Origin: an uncultured Clostridia bacterium
GTDB taxonomy: Bacteria > Bacillota > Clostridia > UBA1381
Assembly: GCA_934444735.1 (NCBI GenBank)
Contig: CAKSDE010000012.1
Location: 34,555 to 98,554, forward strand
Reading direction: 5' to 3'
DNA length: 64,000 nucleotides
Shown: positions 8,412-18,330 of the stretch, piece after piece
Layout: each line of letters starts with the position of its first letter
How positions within the stretch are numbered: position 1 is the stretch's first letter
Made by a program: the position numbers and the translations under genes
Notes under the pieces: generated by a model
Seen by the model: only the letters and a program-made list of their open reading frames with translations
The model's database searches: none
Told to the model about the DNA's origin: nothing

Positions 8412-9662
8412 ATGCTGATAACACAATCACCTAAGGGAACGGAGGATTTGCTCCCTCAGGACAGCTACAGATGGCAGTATCTTGAAAAGAGTTTTAAAGA
8501 TGTTTGCGACAGCTTCGGATATAAGGAGATACGAGTGCCTACTTTTGAGCATACCGAGCTTTTTGAGCGAGGTGTGGGAGATACGACCGACGTTGTACAA
8601 AAACAGATGTACACATTTTTGGATAAGGGCGGCAGAAGTGTGACACTTCGTCCGGAGGGTACGTCCTCTGTTGCAAGGTGCTTTTTGCAGCACAGTCTGT
8701 ATGCACAGGCAATGCCTTTGAAGATGTTTTATAATGCGGCGTGTTTCAGATATGAAAATAAGCAAAAAGGCAGATTGAGAGAATTTCATCAGTTCGGTGT
8801 GGAGGCATTCGGCTCATACGGACCGTCAATAGACGCGGAAATAATCAGTCTGGCGCTTACCTTTTTAAAGAATGTCGGACTTTCGGATTTGTCGGTAAAT
8901 ATCAATAGTATCGGCTGCCCGGAATGCAGAAAAAAATATAATGAGGCACTGAAGGAATATTTCAGACCGCATCTTTCGGAGCTGTGCCAAACCTGCAATG
9001 AGCGGTTTGAGAGAAATCCTTTGCGTATTTTGGACTGTAAATCTCCGATTTGCGGGGAGTTTGCAAAGGGTGCGCCCACGATTTTGGAGTATATCTGCGA
9101 TGATTGCCGTGAGCATTTTACGGGCTTGCAGAAATATCTTGATGCGATGCAGATACAGTATAAAATCGATACCGGCATTGTGCGCGGACTGGATTACTAC
9201 ACCAAGACGGTATTTGAGATAATAAGCGGACCGTTTACGGTGTGCGGCGGCGGAAGATATGACGGTATGATTGAGGAGTTCGGCGGTGACAGTGTGCCGG
9301 GGATCGGATTTGGTCTCGGAATTGAGCGCCTTTTGATACGTCTTGACGATTTGGGTATCGAAATCCCGAAAGAGGACGGTATAGATCTGTATATCGCGCC
9401 TTTGGGAGATGACGCGCGTATATTTGTGCAGAAGCTTGTTTATGATTTGAGAAAACAGGGAGCAAATGTTGAAACGGATCATATGCAAAGAGGCTTAAAA
9501 GCACAAATGAAATATGCAAATAAAATCGGCGCGAAATACAGCGTGGTTATCGGCGATGATGAGATAAAAAACAACGTGGTGAATCTTAAAAATATGGATT
9601 CGGGCGATGAAGAAAAAGTTATTTTGAATGATATAATTTCGGTGATAAAGGAAGGAAGATAA
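8412..9662 (+). CDS. hisS: Histidyl-tRNA synthetase
   Basis: 416 aa class II aminoacyl-tRNA synthetase charging tRNA-His. Motif 2 (FRYENKQKGRLREFHQFGVE), the histidine-specific GLDYYTKTVFEI and motif 3 (GIGFGLGIERLL) are present, followed by a C-terminal anticodon-binding domain. ATG 8412 has AAGGAG at 8 bp. aspS starts 3 bp after the stop, giving the common hisS-aspS pair. No T-box leader is visible upstream. Confidence 0.97.
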   Translation: MLITQSPKGTEDLLPQDSYRWQYLEKSFKDVCDSFGYKEIRVPTFEHTELFERGVGDTTDVVQKQMYTFLDKGGRSVTLRPEGTSSVARCFLQHSLYAQAMPLKMFYNAACFRYENKQKGRLREFHQFGVEAFGSYGPSIDAEIISLALTFLKNVGLSDLSVNINSIGCPECRKKYNEALKEYFRPHLSELCQTCNERFERNPLRILDCKSPICGEFAKGAPTILEYICDDCREHFTGLQKYLDAMQIQYKIDTGIVRGLDYYTKTVFEIISGPFTVCGGGRYDGMIEEFGGDSVPGIGFGLGIERLLIRLDDLGIEIPKEDGIDLYIAPLGDDARIFVQKLVYDLRKQGANVETDHMQRGLKAQMKYANKIGAKYSVVIGDDEIKNNVVNLKNMDSGDEEKVILNDIISVIKEGR

Positions 9663-9665
9663 AAA

Positions 9666-11447
9666 ATGGAAACATTACACGGCATGAAAAGAACGCACAG
9701 ATGTGCGGAGCTTAGCGAGAACAATATCGGCGAAGAAGTAATAGTAATGGGTTGGACAAAGACCTACAGACAGCTCGGTGCGCTTACTTTTATAGACTTA
9801 AGAGATATTTCGGGTATTGTGCAGCTTTCTTTTTCGGAGGATTACTCAAAAGAGGCTTTTGAAAAGGCGCAGACTGTACGAAATGAGTTTGTTTTGGCGG
9901 CAAGAGGAAAGGTTGTCGAGCGTTCTTCGATAAACGACAAAATCCCGACAGGTCACATCGAAATCCAGGTTACAGAGCTTAGAATCTTAAACGAGTCGGA
10001 AACACCGCCGTTTGTTATAGAGGAAGGCTCAAATGTTAAAGATGAAACAAGACTTAAATTCAGATACCTTGATTTAAGACGTCCCGACGTGCAGAAGAAT
10101 TTGATTGTCCGCCATAAAATTGCGCAGATTGCACGCTCGTTTTATTCAGACAATAAATTTTTGGAGATTGAAACCCCGATGCTTACAAAAAGTACGCCTG
10201 AGGGCGCGCGTGACTATCTTGTACCGAGCCGTGTGCATCCGGGAAAATTCTATGCATTGCCGCAGTCACCGCAGCTCTATAAGCAGATACTGATGCTTTC
10301 GGGAATGGACAGATATTTCCAGATAGTAAAGTGCTTCAGAGATGAGGACTTGCGTGCAGACAGACAGCCGGAATTTACGCAGATCGACTTGGAAATGTCC
10401 TTTGTTGAGGCGGAGGACGTTATGGGCTTGAACGAAAGATTTATTCAAAAGCTTTTCAAAGAGGTTTTGAATAAGGATATAGAGCTGCCATTAAGAAGAA
10501 TACCTTATTGCGAGGCTATGTCAAAGTACGGATCGGATAAGCCGGATACACGTTTCGGTTTGGAATTGCAGGATATTTCGGATGTTGTAAAAACTTGCGA
10601 ATTTAAGGTGTTTAAAGGCGCGATTGAGGCAGGCGGAAGTGTGCGCGGTATCAATATTAAAGGCGGTGCAAGCTTTAGCCGTAAGGAAATCGACTCGTTG
10701 GGTGAATTTGTAAAAACCTACCGCGCAAAGGGACTTGCATGGCTTGCAATAAATGAGGACGGCAGCTATAAATCATCTTTTGCGAAGTTCTTGGCAGAAG
10801 ATGAGGTTGAAAATATTGTAAAGGCGATGAACGGTGAAAAAGGCGATCTGCTTGCATTTGTAGCGGATAAAAACGCTGTTGTATTCGACTCGCTGGGCGC
10901 GCTGCGTTTAGAGGTTGCAAAGCGCATGAACCTGATTCCCGAGGGCTCATATGATCTTTTGTGGGTAACGGAATTCCCGCTTTTGGAGTACAGTGAAGAA
11001 GAGGGCAGATTTACCGCAATGCATCACCCGTTTACCGCTCCGATAGACGAGGATATTGAGTATCTGGACACAGATCCGGGAAGAGTCAGAGCAAAGGCTT
11101 ACGATATAGTAATAAACGGTTGTGAAGCCGGAGGCGGAAGTATAAGAATTTACAATTCTGCGCTCCAGCAGAAGATGTTTGAAACTCTCGGCTTTACAAA
11201 AGAGGACGCATGGGAAAGATTCGGATTCCTGCTTGAAGGCTTTAAGTACGGAACTCCGCCTCACGGCGGTATGGCATACGGTCTTGACAGACTTGTTATG
11301 CTTCTTACGGGCTGTGATAATATCAAAGACGTTATTGCATTCCCGAAGGTTCAGAATGCGTCCGAGCTTATGACAAACGCGCCCGACAGAGTTGATCAAA
11401 AGCAGCTTGACGAGCTTTATATAGCATTAAAAGAGGTAGAAGAATAA
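9666..11447 (+). CDS. aspS: Aspartyl-tRNA synthetase
   Basis: 593 aa bacterial-type enzyme: N-terminal OB-fold anticodon-binding domain (about 1-110), class II catalytic core with FRDEDLRADRQPEFTQID, an inserted GAD domain (about 280-420) and motif 3 GLDRLVMLLTG near the end. Length and order match bacterial AspRS. Ribosome site AAGGAAGGAAG overlaps the end of hisS. Whether it is discriminating depends on GatCAB, which is not in this window. Confidence 0.97.
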   Translation: METLHGMKRTHRCAELSENNIGEEVIVMGWTKTYRQLGALTFIDLRDISGIVQLSFSEDYSKEAFEKAQTVRNEFVLAARGKVVERSSINDKIPTGHIEIQVTELRILNESETPPFVIEEGSNVKDETRLKFRYLDLRRPDVQKNLIVRHKIAQIARSFYSDNKFLEIETPMLTKSTPEGARDYLVPSRVHPGKFYALPQSPQLYKQILMLSGMDRYFQIVKCFRDEDLRADRQPEFTQIDLEMSFVEAEDVMGLNERFIQKLFKEVLNKDIELPLRRIPYCEAMSKYGSDKPDTRFGLELQDISDVVKTCEFKVFKGAIEAGGSVRGINIKGGASFSRKEIDSLGEFVKTYRAKGLAWLAINEDGSYKSSFAKFLAEDEVENIVKAMNGEKGDLLAFVADKNAVVFDSLGALRLEVAKRMNLIPEGSYDLLWVTEFPLLEYSEEEGRFTAMHHPFTAPIDEDIEYLDTDPGRVRAKAYDIVINGCEAGGGSIRIYNSALQQKMFETLGFTKEDAWERFGFLLEGFKYGTPPHGGMAYGLDRLVMLLTGCDNIKDVIAFPKVQNASELMTNAPDRVDQKQLDELYIALKEVEE

Positions 11448-11452
11448 ATCTA

Positions 11453-11486
11453 AAAAGGCTGTCGGCAAAAAACGGCAGCCTTTTCG
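11453..11486 (+). terminator. Intrinsic terminator after hisS-aspS
   Basis: AAAAGGCTGTCG pairs with CGGCAGCCTTTT around an A-rich loop, with a T-rich 3' side. Confidence 0.8.
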
Positions 11487-11545
11487 GCTAAAATCGGTAA
11501 CAGACAAAATACAAATATCATATATGTATTTAAGAGGTGATTTTT

Positions 11546-12202
11546 ATGCATAACCCCAATACATATAAAGCGCGGCTTTTTTTGTATCTGTCTGTTGTTG
11601 CGGTATCTTTTACGGCATCTTTTATAGTGTTCGTAAGCGTAATACACCCGATTTTTATTGCACATCTGAAAATATACGGGCATACTGCCGCAACGGAGTC
11701 GATAAACCGTGCGGTCGAGGAGGTTTTTTCGGAAAATCACACCTCCTACAGTGATCTTGTAACATTGGACAAAAACACTGACGGGAGCGTTTCGGCGCTT
11801 ATGTCGGACACCGTAAAAATGAATAAGATGCGTGCGAAGCTTTCGATAGCTCTGGAGAAAGAATTAAAAAAGCTGGATTGCGCATATATAAGGATTCCTT
11901 TGGGGAGTATATTGGGGAATGATCTGCTTGCCGGGGCAGGCCCCGATGTAAAGATAAAGATAAGACCGCAGGGGACGGCAAAGGTGGATTTTTATGATAA
12001 TTTTGAAGATGCCGGCATAAACCAATCACGCCATACGATATATATAAAAGCAACCGTTAAGGTGGCGGTGATAATGCCACAGGCAAGAACGGTTACAGAG
12101 GTATCGAATAAAATACCGGTTGCCGAAACCGTTATTGTCGGAAATGTTCCAAAATATTTCGGCACTCCGAATATGATTTTAAGTGAAGAAAATGGAGAGT
12201 AA
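11546..12202 (+). CDS. yunB: Sporulation protein YunB
   Basis: 218 aa. One N-terminal membrane segment (LFLYLSVVAVSFTASFIVFV, about residues 11-30), then an extracytoplasmic domain with ATESINRAVEEV and IPLGSILGNDLLAGAGPDVKIKI-type segments characteristic of YunB. YunB is a mother-cell protein needed for full sporulation in Bacillus. ATG 11546 follows GAGGTG. It ends 1 bp before ligA, an unusual neighbourhood that suggests shared transcription. Confidence 0.82.
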   Translation: MHNPNTYKARLFLYLSVVAVSFTASFIVFVSVIHPIFIAHLKIYGHTAATESINRAVEEVFSENHTSYSDLVTLDKNTDGSVSALMSDTVKMNKMRAKLSIALEKELKKLDCAYIRIPLGSILGNDLLAGAGPDVKIKIRPQGTAKVDFYDNFEDAGINQSRHTIYIKATVKVAVIMPQARTVTEVSNKIPVAETVIVGNVPKYFGTPNMILSEENGE

Positions 12203-12203
12203 T

Positions 12204-14183
12204 ATGACAGTACAAGAGAAGATTAAAAAATTAAGAGAAACACTGGAATATCACAGCAGAAAATATTATGTGGAGGATAATCCCGAAATCTCGGATTTTG
12301 AATATGACGCGATGATGAATGAGCTGATTAAGCTTGAAGAGGAGAATCCGGAATATAAATCGCCGCTTTCGCCGACTCAGCGCGTCGGTGGGATTGCTCT
12401 TGATAAATTTGATAAAGTGGTTCATCAGGTGCAGATGAATAGCTTGCAGGACGCTTTTTCAGAAGATGAAATATATGAATTTGATACCAGAGTAAAAAGT
12501 GCGGTTGAGGATTACAGCTATGTTGTCGAATATAAAATAGACGGTCTTTCCGTATCTTTGGAATATGTAAACGGGGAGTTATCCAGAGCATCTACACGGG
12601 GTGACGGAATAACGGGCGAGGACGTGACGCAGAATATAAAAACGATCAATTCCGTTCCGCTTACATTGAACGAAAGAATCCCGTATTTAGAGGTGCGCGG
12701 CGAAGTATTTATGTCTAAAAATCAGTTCTTGAAGATAAATGCGGAACGTGAGAATAACGAAGAGCCGCTTTTTGCAAATCCGAGAAACGCCGCCGCAGGC
12801 TCACTTCGTCAGCTTGATTCCAAAATAACCGCCAAAAGAGGGCTTGACATCTTTGTTTTTAATATACAGCAGATTGAGGGAAAAACAATCCCAACGCACA
12901 AGGAAAGTATAGATTATTTAAAAAGCCTGGGATTTAAGGTTATACCGCATGATGAGGTATTCAAAAATATAACCGATGCATATAAGCGTGTACTTGAAAT
13001 AGGCGAGGAGCGCGGAGAACTGTATTTTGATATAGATGGTGCGGTGATAAAGGTAAATGAGCTTGCAAAAAGAGAGGAGCTCGGAGTGACATCGAAGTTC
13101 CCGAAATGGGCGATTGCATATAAATTCCCGGCAGAGCGCCAAAAGACGAAGGTAGAGGATATAGTGGTGCAGGTGGGAAGAACGGGAGCATTGACACCTT
13201 TAGCATATCTCACTCCGGTTCGCATCGCAGGCTCGACTGTTTCACGTGCAACTCTCCATAATATGGATTATATTGCCGAAAAAGATATAAGAATAGGTGA
13301 TACTGTCGTTATTCAGAAGGCAGGAGATATTATTCCTGCCGTGACAGAGGTGGATTATGAAAGCCGCGACGGCAGTGAGAGAAAATTTGCAATGCCGAAG
13401 TTTTGTCCCGAATGCGGGGCGAAGGTAGTGCGTGAAGAGGGCGAGGCGGCATACAGATGTACCGGCATGAGCTGCCCTGCGCAAAAGCTGCGGCATATTA
13501 TCCATTTTGTTTCACGAAATGCAATGGATATTGACGGCATGGGCGAGTCGATTGCCGAGCAAATGCTTGATAAAAAAGTCATATCCGATGCGGCGGATCT
13601 CTATTATATAAAAGCCGAAAGTATTGAAGAATTGGATAAGATGGGGCAGAAGTCGGCGGCAAATCTGATATCGGCGATTGAAGAATCAAAGAAGAATCCG
13701 CTGCATCGTGTGATAAACGCTCTCGGTATACGGCATATAGGCGAAAAAAACGCAAAAACGCTTGCTAAAGCTTTAAAAAGCATAGATGCAATAATTGCCG
13801 CCGATTATGATACTCTCGTTTCTCTGGACGATTTCGGCGGAATTATGGCGGACAGCATAATGGCATTTTTCAAAGAAGAACAGAACCTTGAATTTATCGA
13901 CCGTTTGAAAAAAGCGGGAGTGAATATGCAGGAGACGGAGGAAAATGAGGAGGACGCAAGATTTTCGGGAATGACCTTTGTACTTACGGGTACGCTGGAA
14001 AATTATACCCGTGGAGAGGCGCAGGAGATAATTGAAAAATTCGGAGGAAAGGCGTCATCTTCAGTGTCTAAAAAAACGACCTATGTTTTGGCGGGAAAAG
14101 AAGCGGGAAGTAAGCTCGAAAAAGCGAACAAGCTTGGTGTTAGAGTGATTTCAGAGTCGGAATTTGAAGATATGATAAAATAA
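12204..14183 (+). CDS. ligA: NAD-dependent DNA ligase
   Basis: 659 aa. Adenylation domain with the catalytic lysine in EYKIDGLSV, OB fold, Cys4 zinc finger (CPEC...CTGMSC, about residues 400-425), helix-hairpin-helix region and a C-terminal BRCT domain (about 585-659) complete the standard architecture. It seals nicks in replication and repair using NAD+. ATG 12204 follows GGAGAG; the in-frame ATG at 12192 overlaps that site. The yunB stop lies immediately upstream. Confidence 0.97.
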   Translation: MTVQEKIKKLRETLEYHSRKYYVEDNPEISDFEYDAMMNELIKLEEENPEYKSPLSPTQRVGGIALDKFDKVVHQVQMNSLQDAFSEDEIYEFDTRVKSAVEDYSYVVEYKIDGLSVSLEYVNGELSRASTRGDGITGEDVTQNIKTINSVPLTLNERIPYLEVRGEVFMSKNQFLKINAERENNEEPLFANPRNAAAGSLRQLDSKITAKRGLDIFVFNIQQIEGKTIPTHKESIDYLKSLGFKVIPHDEVFKNITDAYKRVLEIGEERGELYFDIDGAVIKVNELAKREELGVTSKFPKWAIAYKFPAERQKTKVEDIVVQVGRTGALTPLAYLTPVRIAGSTVSRATLHNMDYIAEKDIRIGDTVVIQKAGDIIPAVTEVDYESRDGSERKFAMPKFCPECGAKVVREEGEAAYRCTGMSCPAQKLRHIIHFVSRNAMDIDGMGESIAEQMLDKKVISDAADLYYIKAESIEELDKMGQKSAANLISAIEESKKNPLHRVINALGIRHIGEKNAKTLAKALKSIDAIIAADYDTLVSLDDFGGIMADSIMAFFKEEQNLEFIDRLKKAGVNMQETEENEEDARFSGMTFVLTGTLENYTRGEAQEIIEKFGGKASSSVSKKTTYVLAGKEAGSKLEKANKLGVRVISESEFEDMIK

Positions 14184-14198
14184 AAAGGCGTGATACAG

Positions 14199-15344
14199 AT
14201 GATAAATAAAGATGAACTTTTGGAAATCAGAAGAACCATTCATAAAAACCCCGAGCTTTCGGGAGAGGAAATACAGACAAGCCGTTATATAAGAAAAAAA
14301 CTGGACGAGTTTGCGATTCCCTATACCGAAATAGCCGACAATGCGACAATGGCGATTATTAAGGGTAAAAGCGGCGGCAGGACGGTTTTGCTGCGCGCAG
14401 ATATTGATGCTTTACCGATTGATGAGAAAAATGAACTGCCCTATAAATCGCAAAAAAGCGGTGTGATGCACGCGTGCGGACACGATATTCATACAGCATG
14501 TGTGTTGTATGCCGGAAAAATCTTAAATGAGATGAAGAACGATTTTTGCGGAAATGTAAAGCTTGTATTTCAGCCGAGTGAGGAAACAGACGGCGGTGCG
14601 GAAAAGATGATTGACGCGGGAGTTATGGAAAATCCTAAAGTGGACGGAGCATTTGCCCTGCACGTTGAGCCGCTTGAAAAATGCGGATTTATACAGATAA
14701 AAGACGATGCGATAATGGCATCTCCCGATGATTTTGAAATCGAAATAACGGGCAGAGGCGGTCACGGCGCTGTGCCGCATGAGTGTATAGATCCGATTAC
14801 GCTTGCATCAATGATTGTTTTGCAGTATAATACGGTGGCGGCAAAATATTTTTCGGCACAGGTGCCGTGCGTTGTGACGGTATGCTCGATCTCGGGCGGA
14901 TATTGCCCGAATGTTATCCCCGATACGGTGACAATGCTTGGTACGGCGCGAAGCCTTGACGAGGACACACGCGAGCGGCTGGCGGAGATATTGGAAAAGA
15001 TTGCCGTGGATATATGCGAAAATGCCGGTGCAAAGTGCAGATTTGTATTTAACAAGCGTTTTCCGCCGACGATCAATGATCATAATATGAATGTGATTGT
15101 GGAAAATGCCGCGGCAAAGATTCCTGAAATAAAGGGGATAACACACCTTAAATATTCCTCTATGTGCGGAGATGATTTTGCGTATTTTGCAAGGAAAGTG
15201 CCGTCGGCATATTTTAAGCTCGGCGTCGGAAACGATAGCTGCAAAAGCCCGATTCACAGTGCGGAATTTATGGCTGATGAAGATGCATTGCCGATCGGGG
15301 TGTCAATCATGGTGCAGTCGGCACTGGATTTTTTAAAAGAGTGA
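14199..15344 (+). CDS. M20 family amidohydrolase (N-acyl-amino-acid / hippurate hydrolase type)
   Basis: About 381 aa metallopeptidase-fold hydrolase. Metal ligands are visible in MHACGHDIHTA, QPSEETDGGAEKM (general-base Glu pair) and ALHVEPL, with a C-terminal His in SPIHSAEF. A dimerisation domain occupies about residues 175-290. The family removes acyl groups from amino acids; the substrate is not defined. It starts 15 bp after ligA and is the last gene before a palindromic terminator. Confidence 0.87.
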   Translation: MINKDELLEIRRTIHKNPELSGEEIQTSRYIRKKLDEFAIPYTEIADNATMAIIKGKSGGRTVLLRADIDALPIDEKNELPYKSQKSGVMHACGHDIHTACVLYAGKILNEMKNDFCGNVKLVFQPSEETDGGAEKMIDAGVMENPKVDGAFALHVEPLEKCGFIQIKDDAIMASPDDFEIEITGRGGHGAVPHECIDPITLASMIVLQYNTVAAKYFSAQVPCVVTVCSISGGYCPNVIPDTVTMLGTARSLDEDTRERLAEILEKIAVDICENAGAKCRFVFNKRFPPTINDHNMNVIVENAAAKIPEIKGITHLKYSSMCGDDFAYFARKVPSAYFKLGVGNDSCKSPIHSAEFMADEDALPIGVSIMVQSALDFLKE

Positions 15345-15355
15345 GGGATAAGAAG

Positions 15356-15400
15356 AGGCTGTTTAAAAAGTCAATTGATTTTTTAAACAGCCTTGGTTTT
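15356..15400 (+). terminator. Palindromic terminator, TCAATTGA family (copy 4)
   Basis: 38-bp inverted repeat (15356-15393) with arm AGGCTGTTTAAAAAGTCAA, only one G-T wobble from perfect, followed by TTGGTTTTTTCG. It closes the ligA operon. Confidence 0.85.
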
Positions 15401-15603
15401 TTCGTCTTTTCTTGCCATTGCATAGGGTTTTAATATCCCTTTTTTACGTTCATATTTTATTTACAAATAAATAAAAAGTTTTTTACTTTTTATTCATACC
15501 GATGTCAAAATAGTGTTGTATTATAAAGTCATGAAGTTGAGAAAGAGACTTTAAGATAAAAACAAAAATAATTTTTAGAAGGTATTTTTAAGGAGGAATT
15601 AAT

Positions 15604-16812
15604 ATGAAATATCCACAAACAGATTCAACGGCATTGGTTATGTATCAGCCTAAAGTTAAAAAACCGAAAAAGACAAGAGTATGGCTCGCGTGCCTGTGTT
15701 CGGCATTGGCGGCAAGCGTGATTTCGTCGGCGGCAGTCGGCGGCGGAGTATATTACATCGCATCGCAAAAATCGGGAACGAACATAGCAAGCTCATCACC
15801 GACGCTCGCGGATAATTTAAGCACGGTTTCGACAAGCAGCGATTCACTCTCAAAAAATAAAATGACAACGACAGAGATTGCAAAAAAAGTCGGACCGAGC
15901 TGTGTGGGTGTTATAAATAAAACCAAAGTATCTCCGCAAAAATATTACGATCCGTTCACCGGCAGATATTATTATACAAGCGATCCGAATAATTCGGAGC
16001 TGGTAGAACAGGGAAGCGGTTCGGGAATAATCATCAGCCAGGACGGATACATTGTTACAAATCAGCACGTTGTAGACGGTGCGACGGAAATATCGGTAAT
16101 CTTAAATACCGGTGATGAATATGTAGCAACTCTGGTAGGCGCTGATTCAAAATCGGATTTGGCGGTTTTAAAGATAGACAAAACAAATCTTCCGGCGGCA
16201 ACCCTCGGTGATTCGGAAACGGTTGAAGTCGGCGAGACAGCAATTGCAATAGGTAACCCGTTGGGACAGGAGCTTGCGGGATCTGTTACACAGGGTATTA
16301 TAAGCGCGGTAAACAGAACAATGACAGTAGATAACAAGGTTTACAACCTGCTGCAGACAGATGCGGCTATAAACCCGGGTAACTCGGGCGGTGCGCTTGT
16401 TAATCAGTACGGCGAGGTTATCGGTATAAATTCAATTAAGCTTTCATCTGAAGAGGTTGAGGGTATCGGATTTGCTATAGCAATTTCAGAGGCAAAACCG
16501 ATCATAGATGATCTTATCAACAACGGCTATGTGTCGGGCAGACCGCTTGTGGGAATAAGCGTTTCGGCTACAAGAAACGGACTTTCGGTTGAGGCTGTTT
16601 CGGAAGGCAGCGGCGCTGCAAATGCAGGCTTGCAGGTTGGCGACCTGATTGTAAAAGCTGACGGACAGGTAATTAAGAAAACAGACGAATTGAATAAGAT
16701 TCGTGATACTAAAAAACCGGGTGATACACTGAAATTGACAGTAATCAGAAACGGCGAGATGATGGAGATAAATGTTGTTCTCGGCGAAGAAACACCCGAA
16801 AAAAATAACTAA
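15604..16812 (+). CDS. HtrA/DegP-type membrane-anchored serine protease with PDZ domain
   Basis: 402 aa. A cytoplasmic N-terminus is followed by a membrane segment at about residues 26-52. The trypsin-like domain contains His in TNQHVVDGA, Asp in SDLAVLKID and the nucleophile in INPGNSGGALVN. A PDZ domain follows at about 310-395. Such proteases degrade misfolded proteins at the outer face of the membrane under envelope stress. The AAGGAGG ribosome site sits 8 bp before ATG. The gene stands alone between two terminators, in a 259-bp leader region where I could not define a convincing promoter. Confidence 0.93.
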   Translation: MKYPQTDSTALVMYQPKVKKPKKTRVWLACLCSALAASVISSAAVGGGVYYIASQKSGTNIASSSPTLADNLSTVSTSSDSLSKNKMTTTEIAKKVGPSCVGVINKTKVSPQKYYDPFTGRYYYTSDPNNSELVEQGSGSGIIISQDGYIVTNQHVVDGATEISVILNTGDEYVATLVGADSKSDLAVLKIDKTNLPAATLGDSETVEVGETAIAIGNPLGQELAGSVTQGIISAVNRTMTVDNKVYNLLQTDAAINPGNSGGALVNQYGEVIGINSIKLSSEEVEGIGFAIAISEAKPIIDDLINNGYVSGRPLVGISVSATRNGLSVEAVSEGSGAANAGLQVGDLIVKADGQVIKKTDELNKIRDTKKPGDTLKLTVIRNGEMMEINVVLGEETPEKNN

Positions 16813-16877
16813 AGCCCCCCAAAATTTTTTCATAAATAGCCTTGCAGAAATGTGAGGCGAAAAACCCCTTTATAAAA

Positions 16878-16918
16878 AGAGATGCAGTAAGATTATCTTG
16901 CTGCATCTCTTATATTTT
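16878..16918. terminator. Bidirectional terminator between htrA-like and clc genes
   Basis: AAGAGATGCAGTAAGAT pairs with a near-complement ending at 16912 (TCTTGCTGCATCTCTT), followed by TATATTTTTC. It sits between convergent genes. Confidence 0.82.
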
Positions 16919-16927
16919 TCTTATAAT

Positions 16928-18187
16928 TTATTTTGCGTCCATGTTGATGTATTCCGCTCTTAATTTTGAGTATACGATTTTCTGGCTTGAATAAAGTCCG
17001 TAATAGCCGGAGAGCATATATCCTATCCCCGAAACCATCGCATAATAGATAATTCCGTCAGCACCGAAGATCTCGATTGCCAATAAAAAGGCGGCAAACG
17101 GACAGTTGACTACGCCGCAAAAGAGTGTGGTCAGTCCCAAGGCGGCGGAAAAGCCGGGATCTAATCCCAAAAGCGAGCCGCATACACAGCCAAAGGTTGC
17201 ACCGACAAAAAATGTGGGGACAATTTCGCCGCCTTTAAAGCCTGCGGCAAGCGTAACAGCAGTGAAAATTATCTTTAAAATAAAATCGTACCAGTTCGCT
17301 TTGCCGTCAATCGCTTTTTGCACTATATTCATACCGGCGCCGTTATAGTCGTATGTGCCGACCAGAAGAGTCAGAAGAATTACAAGTATGCCGCCGCAGA
17401 CAGCGCGAAGATAATCGTTTTTTATGAGCTTTTTTCCGAACAGTGCGGTTTTTCGCATTGAAACGCAGAAAATAATGCTTACAACAGCGCAGAGTGCGGC
17501 AAGAATTATTATCCTTATAACAGCCGAAAAACCGAGCGGGGGAATCCCCGAGACGGTAAAGCGAACGGGGGTTACGCCGAAATATTTTGCGATAACGTAT
17601 GCTGTCAGCGCAGAGAAAATACATGGAACAAGTCCTGCATAGTACATTATCCCGACGCTTATTACCTCAATTGCGAAAACGGTTGCGGTAATGGGAGTAC
17701 CGAAAAGCGCCGAAAATACACTGCTCATGCCGCACATGATTACAATATTTTCGTTCATTTTATCCTGGCGGAAAATCTTTGCCGATTGTGCGCCGATGCT
17801 GCCGCCGAGCTGGAGAGCCGCTCCCTCACGTCCGCTTGAACCGCCGACAAGATGTGTTATAACGGTGCTTATAAATATCAGCGGTGCAAGCTTAAAAGGA
17901 ACGTTTTCTTTTTCCTTTACCGAATTTATAACATTATTTGTTCCGCCGTTATCCCACATTTTTGTGACCTTATATAAGAATACGATTATAAGACCGCCTA
18001 TCGGCATGAAAAAGAGTATCCACGGATTTTCACCTCGAAGTTCGGTGACGGAATCTATGCTTATATGAAAAAGCGTTCCCACAAGTCCGCCGACAGCACC
18101 GGTCACAACCGATATTACAAGCCATTTTATAAAGGTGCGCACATAGTTCATGGCAGATTTGAATTTTCTTTTGATAAGTTTTTTCAT
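16928..18187 (-). CDS. ClC family chloride channel / H+-coupled antiporter
   Basis: 419 aa polytopic ClC protein. The filter motif GSSGREGAALQLGG retains the gating glutamate in GREG, and FAIEV and the helix N/R segments are recognisable. It lacks cytosolic CBS domains. Its ATG overlaps the TGA of the Cys-rich Feo protein in an ATGA junction, so it is the fourth gene of the feo operon; RBS AAAGGAG lies inside the upstream gene. Linking an anion/proton carrier to ferrous iron uptake may balance charge or pH; that role is inference. Confidence 0.92.
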   Translation of the reverse strand: MKKLIKRKFKSAMNYVRTFIKWLVISVVTGAVGGLVGTLFHISIDSVTELRGENPWILFFMPIGGLIIVFLYKVTKMWDNGGTNNVINSVKEKENVPFKLAPLIFISTVITHLVGGSSGREGAALQLGGSIGAQSAKIFRQDKMNENIVIMCGMSSVFSALFGTPITATVFAIEVISVGIMYYAGLVPCIFSALTAYVIAKYFGVTPVRFTVSGIPPLGFSAVIRIIILAALCAVVSIIFCVSMRKTALFGKKLIKNDYLRAVCGGILVILLTLLVGTYDYNGAGMNIVQKAIDGKANWYDFILKIIFTAVTLAAGFKGGEIVPTFFVGATFGCVCGSLLGLDPGFSAALGLTTLFCGVVNCPFAAFLLAIEIFGADGIIYYAMVSGIGYMLSGYYGLYSSQKIVYSKLRAEYINMDAK

Positions 18188-18330
18188 TTGTTTTTGTCTC
18201 CTTTACATTGGCAGTGGCAGTCTTTACAGCCACAGGAACAGAACTGTCCCTTTTTTATTTTACGTATGCGCAATAAGATAACAAATACAACATAGAGTAT
18301 TATTGCCGCACAAATTATAATTGTAGTCAT
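18184..18330 (-). CDS. FeoB-associated Cys-rich membrane protein
   Basis: A 48-aa protein. One transmembrane helix (residues 3-20, IIICAAIILYVVFVILL) is followed by basic residues and the motif CSCGCKDCHCQC (6 Cys and 1 His within 12 residues). This matches the small FeoB-associated Cys-rich family (PF12669), functionally analogous to FeoC. Its ATG overlaps the feoB TGA (ATGA at 18327-18330) and its TGA overlaps the clc ATG (18184-18187). The cysteines could bind Fe2+ or an Fe-S cluster. Confidence 0.88.
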   Translation of the reverse strand: MTTIIICAAIILYVVFVILLRIRKIKKGQFCSCGCKDCHCQCKGDKNK